Positions 1 through 5,178 of a DNA stretch of 11,208 nt are shown piece by piece (the first letter of the stretch is position 1; the number at the start of each line of letters is the position of its first letter). The stretch comes from DATBRC01 sp036560485. Lineage in GTDB: Bacteria; Pseudomonadota; Gammaproteobacteria; Burkholderiales; Burkholderiaceae_D. The notes beneath the pieces were generated by a model. The model was given only the letters and a program-made list of their open reading frames with translations. It did not search any database and was not told where the DNA came from. The position numbers and the translations under genes are program-made. The DNA lies in contig DATBRC010000070.1 in assembly GCA_036560485.1 (NCBI GenBank), positions 1 through 11,208 on the forward strand. Direction: 5' to 3'.

Positions 1-119
1 TTACACCATATTTCTGTAGCGCGCCCATTGCGGCCATAGTCACTTACAAGAAGCCGCCGTTCAATGTAAAGCTGACAGGAGCATCTGCATCGGTGTCCAG
101 CGCCGAGTTATCTACCTGT
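1..119. other. Gene-free left edge, possible eroded repeat copy
   Basis: No convincing coding frame is present here. On the minus strand it is the 3' flank of the paiB-like gene. CCATATTT at 6-13 and ATTGCGGC at 27-34 recall the core and right flank of the dispersed repeat seen at 1278-1368, at a similar distance (about 90 nt) beyond a stop codon. The ATCCCAT/ATGGGAT arms are not intact and the window edge cuts the rest off, so this is only a suspicion. Confidence 0.2.
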
Positions 120-758
120 TTAATCATGCAGTGAGCGCATAACCAATGACGCCACCGATCGCGCTGAAGCATCTTGTTGGGATTCCAACCCAGCGGCAAC
201 TCCCAGCCTGTCTCCCATCGGCCTATTTTGACTGAGCTTCCATTTGCCTTCAATTTTGGAAATGGGGATTTCAATACCGACGATCATCTCTATCATTCGA
301 TCCGTAAAATCTTTGGGCGCATCCGAAACCTTCCAGGGCAGCTTTTGAGTAGCTTCATGCGTGTTGCTTAACTCGGTGACCAAGCTTAACAACCACGCCG
401 GATCCTCAATTACTTTAGGAAATCCATGAACATGGACAACGGCATAGTTCCAAGTGGGGACAGCTTTACCAGTCTGATGCTTTGTCGGGTACCAGGAAGG
501 CGATACATAAGCCTGCGGACCTTGGAAAATAATGACCGACTCCACACTATCTGAAAAATCTTGCCACAAAGGGTTGGCACGGGCCACATGCCCTTTCAGC
601 GTGCCTTTCCCTTCGGCGTCAGAGTCAATCAAAAACGGAATGTGGTTCACGATGAGACCATTCTTACCAAGCGTAACAATGCAGCCAAGCGAATGATCCT
701 TTATCAGCTCGTGTAAAACCTCTACTCTTGTTTCTTCATGCGCTTTCGGTTGGTACAT
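120..758 (-). CDS. PaiB-family FMN-binding protein / putative transcriptional regulator
   Basis: This 212-residue protein has the usual length and motif order of the PaiB family (FMN-binding split barrel, named after Bacillus PaiB, a negative regulator of sporulation and protease genes). Visible family motifs are the N-terminal MYQPKAHEE, YVSPSWY near residues 85-91, KAVPTWNYAVVHVHG near 98-112 and GKWKLSQNRP near 172-181. The split-barrel fold binds flavin as a dimer. DNA binding has been inferred for Bacillus but is not visible as a helix-turn-helix here, so a flavin-dependent enzymatic or detoxifying role is equally possible. The ATG is preceded by AAGGAT at good spacing. It is the last gene of the minus-strand array, about 100 bp after the GFA gene. 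No paiA-type acetyltransferase partner is adjacent. Family assignment is firm; the physiological role is not. Confidence 0.9.
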   Translation of the reverse strand: MYQPKAHEETRVEVLHELIKDHSLGCIVTLGKNGLIVNHIPFLIDSDAEGKGTLKGHVARANPLWQDFSDSVESVIIFQGPQAYVSPSWYPTKHQTGKAVPTWNYAVVHVHGFPKVIEDPAWLLSLVTELSNTHEATQKLPWKVSDAPKDFTDRMIEMIVGIEIPISKIEGKWKLSQNRPMGDRLGVAAGLESQQDASARSVASLVMRSLHD

Positions 759-858
759 TACGATATCCTTCTGAAGTTGATCGCCTTGTTAGACATAGTG
801 CCGCTCGTGTGTCCTTGCCTCAATTTCAAACGTAGATATATGTGACAAATTGCGCCAA

Positions 859-1233
859 TCATTTGAGATCACGAACGTTCGATTCCCACTCTTGACCATT
901 GAATTTCACGATTTCCGGCCTTTCATTCTCGAGATCATAGTTATCTAAAGTTCTAACATTCACTGTGTAGAGATCAGGCGCAGCGCGTGGTCGAGTGAAG
1001 ACGTGAATGCCACATTTCTTACAGAAGTGGTGTTTGGCGGCTCTTGTGCCGAATTGGTAAGTCCCTAAGTCAAATTCACCAGACAGCAATATGAAGTTCT
1101 CCGGCGTGACGCGGTGATGGAGAATTCCCTTCTTTTGACAAATTGAGCAATTACATTCCGTAACGCGGTCTATAGTCGCTTCGATTTGGAATCGGACCGA
1201 TCCACAATGACAGCTTCCAGTGTAGTGGGGCAT
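859..1233 (-). CDS. GFA / CENP-V family zinc protein
   Basis: This 124-residue protein has the glutathione-dependent formaldehyde-activating (GFA/CENP-V, Mss4-like) fold. The zinc ligands are in the usual places: GSCHCGSVRF (C8, C10), CNCSICQKKG (C27, C29, C32) and CKKCGIHVF (C71, C74). Members of this family bind glutathione adducts or act as small zinc proteins, and most are uncharacterised, so formaldehyde activation should not be assumed. I chose the ATG at 1233 because MPHYTGSCHCG is the normal family N-terminus and GGAAGG/GAGAAG lies just upstream. The frame stays open further upstream to 1326, but that extension runs through the dispersed repeat and is not expected to be translated. 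The gene lies between the paiB-like gene and repeat copy A, with its own leader. Confidence 0.88.
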   Translation of the reverse strand: MPHYTGSCHCGSVRFQIEATIDRVTECNCSICQKKGILHHRVTPENFILLSGEFDLGTYQFGTRAAKHHFCKKCGIHVFTRPRAAPDLYTVNVRTLDNYDLENERPEIVKFNGQEWESNVRDLK

Positions 1234-1277
1234 CTTCTCGCTGCCTTCCGATTGTTTGGGTAATGAAGTCAAAGCAA

Positions 1278-1368
1278 GTGTAGATGATTGCTGCCTATTT
1301 AGAAATCCCATATTTATGGGATGCAATGGCGGCTTTGGAGAGCGTTTTCGTAAGACGGGTTTGTGCCG
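1278..1368 (-). repeat. Dispersed palindromic repeat, copy A
   Basis: This is copy A of a three-copy intergenic repeat. At its centre ATCCCAT (1305-1311) and ATGGGAT (1316-1322) form an inverted repeat with loop ATTT; counting the inner A-T pair, the arms are 8 bp around TT. It aligns without gaps to copy B over 91 positions, about 64 identical by hand count, and shares the central 18 bp exactly with copy C. The minus-strand edge facing the GFA gene is TACACT (AGTGTA on plus, 1277-1282), conserved in all copies and about 43 nt before the GFA ATG. The hairpin lies about 60 nt beyond the cupin stop codon. I do not recognise the family. No terminal inverted repeats, target duplication or T-run after the hairpin are visible. 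Orientation is given relative to the flanking genes. Confidence 0.8.
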
Positions 1369-1383
1369 TTTTAAGACGATTCA

Positions 1384-1833
1384 TCAAACAGCAATATTGA
1401 CTCCACATTTCTGTGCGACTGAAAACAATTTACGTAGGTTCGGAATGCCTGCCGGAATTTCTTGGTCGATAGACGTAAAGAGCTTTTCAGCGTGACCGGT
1501 CTGGCCGGTAATTGAGATCATCTCGCCACCACCTTTTCCAAAACGAAAGCCGTGAATAGTACCTGCAGGCAAATGAACAAGTGTGCCAGGAGTTGCAACA
1601 ACTGTCTTGTTGGCATAACTGATTTCGACATTACCCTTGGTGACATAGAACGATTCGTCCCAATCGTGACTGTGTGGTGGAGGTCCAGTTCCTTCGTCCC
1701 CCTGTTGCAAGAAAATTTCATAACCCTGTGTAGCAGAATTTGACGCCAGCACAGTAATTTTCTCACCGACTACGTTGAGGCCAAGAGGATATTCATTCGG
1801 AGTTACAGCAAATGGTTGTGGCTTCATCGTCAT
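1384..1833 (-). CDS. Cupin-domain protein
   Basis: This 149-residue single-domain cupin has both conserved motifs. Motif 1 is G50-PPPHSHDWDE with H54, H56, E60 and G67. Motif 2 is GTLVHLPAGTIHGF with G83, P89, G91 and H94. The three histidines and the glutamate are the usual metal ligands, so a metal-binding beta-barrel is expected. The substrate cannot be read from the sequence; cupins include dioxygenases, isomerases and small-molecule binding proteins. The HSHDWDESFYVTKG stretch is typical of small stand-alone cupins annotated only as cupin domain-containing. The ATG at 1833 follows GGAG at 4 nt, and a second in-frame ATG two codons later is also possible. It lies 50 bp after the VOC gene, so the two may share a transcript. 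Repeat copy A follows its stop codon. Confidence 0.88.
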   Translation of the reverse strand: MTMKPQPFAVTPNEYPLGLNVVGEKITVLASNSATQGYEIFLQQGDEGTGPPPHSHDWDESFYVTKGNVEISYANKTVVATPGTLVHLPAGTIHGFRFGKGGGEMISITGQTGHAEKLFTSIDQEIPAGIPNLRKLFSVAQKCGVNIAV

Positions 1834-1883
1834 TCGTCTCCATTAAGTCAGGGTGATAATTAATTGTACAGGGCAAGCTTTGT

Positions 1884-2243
1884 CTAGGTCTTTGTAGCGG
1901 CAAACCGCAACCGATTGCCATCTGGATCAATAACAATCATCTCTCGAGTACCCCACGGTGTGTCCTGAGGTGGCTGAATCGAGATGGCACCATCTGTGCT
2001 GAAGGATTGAAAGCAAGCATCCACGTCAGGAACAATAAAATAGACGGCACCTCCGACTTGGCAGTCTCCAGAGTGCTCTGTTAGAAAAATGGTTTGATCA
2101 GAACGGGTGAGCTGAAGAAAAAGAGGAAAGCCCGGCTCAAACTGATGCTGCCAATCAACGGAAAACCCCAAAGACTTAACGTAGAATGGCAAACTGACCG
2201 TAGCGCGAGTGATCCTGAGTTGAGGAATGACGGTTTGAATCAT
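1884..2243 (-). CDS. VOC superfamily protein (glyoxalase / bleomycin-resistance-like)
   Basis: This 119-residue protein is one vicinal-oxygen-chelate module. The pattern PFYVKSLGF (19-27), FLTEHSGD (53-60), DTPWGTREM (94-102) and DPDGNRLRF (106-114) is closest to the bleomycin-resistance-like branch of the superfamily. There, small dimeric proteins sequester drugs or act on small substrates. Whether it gives resistance to anything is unknown, and many chromosomal homologues do not. The start is supported by GGAAGG at good spacing before the ATG. The length is normal for the family and no defect is visible. It precedes the cupin gene by 50 bp on the minus strand, and its leader contains a possible eroded copy of the dispersed repeat. 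Confidence 0.87.
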   Translation of the reverse strand: MIQTVIPQLRITRATVSLPFYVKSLGFSVDWQHQFEPGFPLFLQLTRSDQTIFLTEHSGDCQVGGAVYFIVPDVDACFQSFSTDGAISIQPPQDTPWGTREMIVIDPDGNRLRFAATKT

Positions 2244-2256
2244 GATGTGCCTTCCC

Positions 2257-2296
2257 TGCTGCCTATTCGAGTTTTATGTGGATGCCACTTGCAGCC
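2257..2296 (-). repeat. Possible eroded copy of the dispersed repeat
   Basis: Eleven bases at 2257-2267 (TGCTGCCTATT) are identical to 1289-1299 in repeat copy A, on the correct side of the missing hairpin. They are followed after a shortened spacer by ATGTGGATGCCA and GCAGCC, which resemble the right arm and the flank ending in GGCGGC. The left arm ATCCCAT is absent, as if about 8 bp had been lost. The position between the DUF1801 stop codon and the VOC start fits the placement of the intact copies. Chance similarity cannot be excluded. Confidence 0.25.
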
Positions 2297-2308
2297 AATC
2301 ATATGATT

Positions 2309-2746
2309 TTACATTGAGCGTCGAGTAGTAGGAACTGAACGCCGTTTTTTCAGATGGTACGTGAGCGACGCCGCAATGCACATTGCTAGTGAGTCAAATG
2401 GAATTTTGTCTTCAAGTGAGAATACGAGTGCCCGGTTTCCTTCAAATTTAAAGTCGTTTGGAAACATGCTTTTAAACGTCTCAACCAAATTAGTCTGACA
2501 ATGAAAATAGATTGCATAATGGTCGGGATCGCTCTTCTTCCAGTCAATGCGAACTGTACTCCCGCTCTTGTTCTTGGTGACATAGGAGGGTTCTCCCCAC
2601 TTAAGTGTTTCCTCAATCTCACCGACACCGTCAGTTATCGCCGCCGTATCTAAAATGAGTTTTCGCAAGACCAGAAGTTTTTTCCGCATCTTGGGCGGGT
2701 ATGTTTGAAAGGCATTAGCAACCGCGGCGTTTTCGATTGTCTTCAT
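2309..2746 (-). CDS. DUF1801 domain protein
   Basis: This 145-residue soluble protein carries the DUF1801 (YdhG/YjhX-like fold) signature EETLKWGEPSY at residues 45-55. It is preceded by the PPKMRKKLLVLRKLI helix and followed by the strand-rich section IDWKKSDPDHYAIYFHC. Proteins of this family are small and widespread, and have no established biochemical function. I chose the ATG at 2746 because MKTIENAAVANAF begins at the family's normal N-terminus. The open frame reaches 2827, but only through repeat copy B. The ribosome binding site (GGAAAGAG) is weaker and more distant than in the neighbours. The C-terminal tail KKRRSVPTTRRS is strongly basic. The gene is separated from the ABM gene by the repeat and from the VOC gene by 65 bp. 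Confidence 0.82.
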   Translation of the reverse strand: MKTIENAAVANAFQTYPPKMRKKLLVLRKLILDTAAITDGVGEIEETLKWGEPSYVTKNKSGSTVRIDWKKSDPDHYAIYFHCQTNLVETFKSMFPNDFKFEGNRALVFSLEDKIPFDSLAMCIAASLTYHLKKRRSVPTTRRSM

Positions 2747-2787
2747 AAACAGCGCTCTTTCCCGGTCAAAAGAATCAGCAGCTAATA

Positions 2788-2878
2788 GTGTAGAAGGATA
2801 TTGTTTGATTGCACATCCCATGTTCATGGGATGCTATGTCGGCTATTGAGAACATTTTCGATTGTCTGCTTGGTGCCG
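2788..2878 (-). repeat. Dispersed palindromic repeat, copy B
   Basis: The central arms are ATCCCAT (2815-2821) and ATGGGAT (2826-2832) with loop GTTC. Relative to copies A and C the innermost pair is G-C instead of A-T, a double change that keeps the stem. An outer C-G pair here extends it by one. Outside the stem it shares TGTCGGCT-type sequence with copy C, CATTTTCG/GTTTTCG and TGCCG with copy A, and AATATTGT-type sequence with copy C. On the minus strand the edge facing DUF1801 is TACACT (AGTGTA on plus, 2787-2792), about 40 nt before that ATG. The hairpin is 77 nt beyond the ABM stop codon. Confidence 0.82.
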
Positions 2879-2908
2879 TCAACCGTCTGATACTTTACCG
2901 CACCCAAC

Positions 2909-3211
2909 CTAAGCGCGATTCTCAAGAATCGACTCATAATGCTCAACCGTTGGGAACGGGTCATAAAAATGATGAAGAAGTCGTTTCCATTCTTGATATT
3001 CCTGCGATCCACGAAAGCCAATCGTATGATCTTCCAGACTCAGCCAATGCACCAGTAAAACATATCGACTTCTATTTTCCAAACATTGTTGAAGTTGATG
3101 TGACACATACCCCTTCATGCTTGAAATAATTTCTGAAGCTTGACGGAACGCAGTTTCAAATTGCTGTTCTTGACCTTTACGAACATCGAGTATGGCAACT
3201 TCTAAAATCAT
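2909..3211 (-). CDS. Antibiotic biosynthesis monooxygenase (ABM) domain protein
   Basis: This 100-residue single ABM domain has a dimeric alpha-beta barrel of the ferredoxin-like type. Recognisable stretches are MILEVAILDVRKGQEQQFE at the N-terminus, the central SRYVLLVHWLSLEDHT and the C-terminal YQEWKRLLHHFYDPFPTVEHY. This last is typical of the small stand-alone ABM proteins of proteobacteria. The family includes quinone-forming monooxygenases and heme-degrading enzymes, but the substrate of this subgroup is unknown and no antibiotic cluster is nearby. I start it at ATG 3211, with GAGGG five nt upstream; an in-frame TTG precedes it at 3214. It is 81 bp downstream of the membrane-protein gene and is followed by repeat copy B. 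Confidence 0.88.
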   Translation of the reverse strand: MILEVAILDVRKGQEQQFETAFRQASEIISSMKGYVSHQLQQCLENRSRYVLLVHWLSLEDHTIGFRGSQEYQEWKRLLHHFYDPFPTVEHYESILENRA

Positions 3212-3292
3212 CAAATCCCTCAGAATTTAATAAATAAGGCTTCATTATCGACTGTCCTGTTGGGAGGCAACCGTTACTTCTACCGCGCTAGA

Positions 3293-3850
3293 TCACTCTC
3301 CAGGGAAACTGGCGAGGAATGCATCCCCGCAACCTTTCAGGCGAATTTCATCATTGGATATTCTGGATGGCTTTAGCAATCGCGCGTTCAATACAAGCAC
3401 AATCAGAGCAACAATAAAGATCGCAAGTCCAACTAGTGGTACAACTCTGCTATTAGGAAAAATTCTGATGCCAAAAACAAGCACGGCTCCACCAATCACA
3501 ACCATCATCCAACCAAGAGCAAGCCGCGACAGCCTTTCTTTCGTATGTACTGCACACAGACCAGGCGAAATTTTTGCCTTCTTGCTGACTAGCGCAGCCA
3601 CAATCAAGAAGACCACTACCAACACAGGCATGACGAGCATGAGCACACTCAACGAATACCATGCGGGATGGAACCAATAAATAGTTCTCTTTTTGATGGG
3701 CCTTTCAGCTGATGCATTGCATTCAACGCAACGTGAAGGAAGATCCCAGCCATTAGGAAGTACCAAAACCTTACCTACGCGCTGGATCTTGGAAGTTGAA
3801 ATAACCTCCGTACCGGATTGCGGTGAAGCATAGTGGTTCAAATCAGCCAT
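3293..3850 (-). CDS. Three-TM membrane protein with Cys pair motifs, unknown function
   Basis: This 185-residue protein has no name I can give. Residues 1-60 are hydrophilic and contain RCVECNAS (C41, C44). A second pair, GLCAVH (C99, H102), follows the first membrane segment. Together these could form a zinc site of CxxC + CxxH type beside the membrane. Hydrophobic segments lie near 65-88, 110-128 and 135-154. The C-terminal end, IRLKGCGDAFLASFPGE, looks like the conserved tail of a family of small bacterial membrane proteins. The N-terminus MADLNHYASPQSG resembles MTDAYAPPQSN of the DUF5362-like protein two genes upstream. The start ATG follows GGTGA. It is flanked by 81- and 130-bp gaps and is probably transcribed on its own or with ABM. 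It is a real gene, with function unknown. Confidence 0.75.
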   Translation of the reverse strand: MADLNHYASPQSGTEVISTSKIQRVGKVLVLPNGWDLPSRCVECNASAERPIKKRTIYWFHPAWYSLSVLMLVMPVLVVVFLIVAALVSKKAKISPGLCAVHTKERLSRLALGWMMVVIGGAVLVFGIRIFPNSRVVPLVGLAIFIVALIVLVLNARLLKPSRISNDEIRLKGCGDAFLASFPGE

Positions 3851-3954
3851 ATATATTCACCATTTTAAAAAAATAATTAAGCGCATTGATATGTAGTGGG
3901 GACACATGTTTTGAATCAACGACCACTGACAGAATCATTTTGGTATGTCGCCTT

Positions 3955-3976
3955 TGCACCAGTAGTCTTTGGTGCA
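3955..3976. other. Small inverted repeat after lipoprotein gene
   Basis: TGCACCA (3955-3961) and TGGTGCA (3970-3976) form a perfect 7-bp stem with an 8-nt loop, starting just beyond the stop codon of the minus-strand lipoprotein gene. No T-run follows on the minus strand, so it is not a typical intrinsic terminator. It may protect the 3' end of the mRNA or be chance. Confidence 0.35.
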
Positions 3977-3980
3977 CTCC

Positions 3981-4328
3981 TTATTTTTCTATCCACTTTA
4001 CGTTGCTTTCTTGCAGACCAAGACCTTGCTTAAATCCGATCGGAAATTCAAGGTTTGGTTTTCCTACCCAACCTCGTTCCACAAACAAGTTGTAACCTTT
4101 GTCTACTTTTTCATATCGTACAGCTGCAAGCCAAATACCATCCCAATCACCAAGGTATTTCAATTCCTTGAGGCTTTCAGGGTAAACACCATTTCTGGTT
4201 TTATGCAATTCGATCAATGACACCGCCGAGACGAAATTTTGCTGTCCAAATTTTTCGTCAGCGCCGGGGACAGTAAAGTCACAACCGGCAACTAATAGCG
4301 AAAATATTAGAACGAATATTAGTCTCAT
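3981..4328 (-). CDS. Small putative lipoprotein
   Basis: This 115-residue protein begins with a lipoprotein signal peptide: MR, a hydrophobic core, then the lipobox LVAGC with C16 as the acylated residue. The residue after it is D, which in enterobacteria would favour retention in the inner membrane. The mature part is about 100 residues. NFVSAVSLIELHKTRNGVYPESLKEL followed by a strand-rich region is reminiscent of the helix-to-sheet transition of type II secretion pseudopilins, but no prepilin peptidase site is present. I therefore take it as a similarity of fold at most. I do not recognise a named family. The ribosome binding site is weak (an A-rich leader). It lies 110 bp after the DUF5362-like gene, and a small stem-loop follows its stop codon. 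Confidence 0.72.
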   Translation of the reverse strand: MRLIFVLIFSLLVAGCDFTVPGADEKFGQQNFVSAVSLIELHKTRNGVYPESLKELKYLGDWDGIWLAAVRYEKVDKGYNLFVERGWVGKPNLEFPIGFKQGLGLQESNVKWIEK

Positions 4329-4438
4329 GTTTTAGTCTTTGATTTCTAGTTCCGGCAAGAAGGTATTTAGAAACGCTACTGCGGGCCGATTCACTTGAAC
4401 CTCGCCCTGCGGTGGCGATGGGACGCATATGGGATAAA

Positions 4439-4924
4439 TTACCCGTGCATACGTGCATACATGGGCAGCGCGATAGCAGCGACTATTCCAACCATCATCA
4501 CCACCATCATAATCACTGCGAGCACTCCGACAAATTGCCAGAATTTGCGTTGGTGCTCCAATGCAGATTCCATATCCACTGTGCGACCACCGCTGACCAA
4601 TCTCTCGATTGCCGAAGCATACTTGACAAGGTAAGTAGCAGGAAAAATATAGAAGGCCGCCATAACGAAATACATGATTCCCATGCCAAGCAACATCCCC
4701 TTTGGCATTCCCTTGCCTCCTGCTCCCATCATGCTACCACCCAATATCATGCCAATTCCGCCAATCACCATAAATGCGGCACCAATAAACATTAAAATTC
4801 CGAAGAGACGCACCCAGCCCTTGGTGCCGCGTAATGCACTCACCATTTCGTCAGTAATTGTACCCAGCGATATATTGTTATGATCAGCCAAATTGGACTG
4901 TGGTGGTGCGTATGCATCTGTCAT
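4439..4924 (-). CDS. DUF5362-like membrane protein
   Basis: This 161-residue protein has a short hydrophilic N-terminus (MTDAYAPPQSNLADHN), then SALRGTKGWVRLFGILMFIGAAFMVIGGIGMILG. A Gly/Met-rich loop follows near 65-78, then a second hydrophobic pair and a final segment near 134-157. The Trp-Val-Arg entry into the first membrane helix and the overall arrangement match the DUF5362 family, whose role is unknown. The C-terminal helix is unusually Met/Val-rich (VIMMVVMMVGIV). The ATG follows GGGAG at about 8 nt. Its leader carries a separate 18-bp inverted repeat and, further up, repeat copy C, so it is probably the first gene of a transcript that does not start at the membrane protein upstream. 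The last codons contain a tandem GTGCATAC duplication. Confidence 0.75.
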   Translation of the reverse strand: MTDAYAPPQSNLADHNNISLGTITDEMVSALRGTKGWVRLFGILMFIGAAFMVIGGIGMILGGSMMGAGGKGMPKGMLLGMGIMYFVMAAFYIFPATYLVKYASAIERLVSGGRTVDMESALEHQRKFWQFVGVLAVIMMVVMMVGIVAAIALPMYARMHG

Positions 4925-4960
4925 TTTTTTGTCTCCCGTTAGATCAAAATTTGTTCATTT

Positions 4961-4978
4961 ATTATGGTTAGCCATAAT
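4961..4978 (-). promoter_or_regulatory. Inverted repeat in the DUF5362-like gene leader
   Basis: ATTATGG (4961-4967) and CCATAAT (4972-4978) are perfect 7-bp arms around a 4-nt loop, 36 nt upstream of the DUF5362-like ATG. The dimensions (7-4-7) match the stem of the dispersed repeat, but the sequence is unrelated. It could be an operator for a dimeric repressor or a leader hairpin. No ligand or regulator can be named. Confidence 0.4.
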
Positions 4979-5023
4979 CTTAAGTACTCTGGCTGGATGT
5001 AAGACTGAATCTATGTTCGGGCA

Positions 5024-5096
5024 GTGTATAAGAATATTGTCTACTTTGGCATCCCATATTTATGGGATACCATGTCGGCTTTTGGGGTTATGGACA
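5024..5096 (-). repeat. Dispersed palindromic repeat, copy C
   Basis: The stem arms ATCCCAT (5051-5057) and ATGGGAT (5062-5068), and the 18-bp core, are identical to copy A. The 27 bases on the left are closest to copy B (19 identical), including AATATTGT. To the right CATGTCGGCT matches copy B, and similarity fades after about 5086. Here the stem can be extended by TGG/CCA across one C-A mismatch. The edge facing the DUF5362-like gene again reads TACACT on the minus strand (5023-5028), but 98 nt from the ATG rather than about 40. The hairpin lies about 110 nt beyond the stop of the gene at 5179-5625. It marks the change from the AT-richer array to the GC-richer genes on the right. Confidence 0.8.
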
Positions 5097-5178
5097 GCTA
5101 TTGGGATCAGCAATCGCTACAATCAATAAGCAGCAGACGATGTTCAAATTTCCGTTGGGGCATTGCTGCAAATTGGGA

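Noticed and set aside
44..274. Minus-strand frame overlapping the paiB 3' end.
   Set aside because: It lies mostly in another frame within paiB and has no domain or ribosome binding site; it is a shadow.
1234..1326. Longer N-terminus for the GFA protein.
   Set aside because: The extra codons are the dispersed repeat read through; the family starts at MPHYTGSCHCG, which has its own ribosome binding site.
2747..2827. Longer N-terminus for the DUF1801 protein.
   Set aside because: The extension reads into repeat copy B and is not conserved in type with the family.
3941..3960. ATGTCGCCTTTG near 3944 as a further eroded repeat copy.
   Set aside because: It resembles ATGTCGGCTTTTG of copy C but lacks any trace of the stem and the AGTGTA edge at the right distance.
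4402..4418. TCGCC/GGCGA stem in the gap between the DUF5362-like and lipoprotein genes, considered as a terminator.
   Set aside because: It is only 5 bp with a 7-nt loop and has no T-run on the minus strand.
788..4944. Integron-type core sites: GTTAGAC at 788-794 and GTTAGAT at 4938-4944 match GTTRRRY and lie just upstream of gene starts.
   Set aside because: For minus-strand cassettes the plus strand should show RYYYAAC, not GTTRRRY, next to the gene start. No partner box at 50-150 bp was found, and the other gaps have none. Two 7-base degenerate matches can be chance.
1278..5096. CRISPR array interpretation of the palindromic repeats.
   Set aside because: The copies are 1.5-2.2 kb apart with genes between them, and there are no regular spacers or cas genes.
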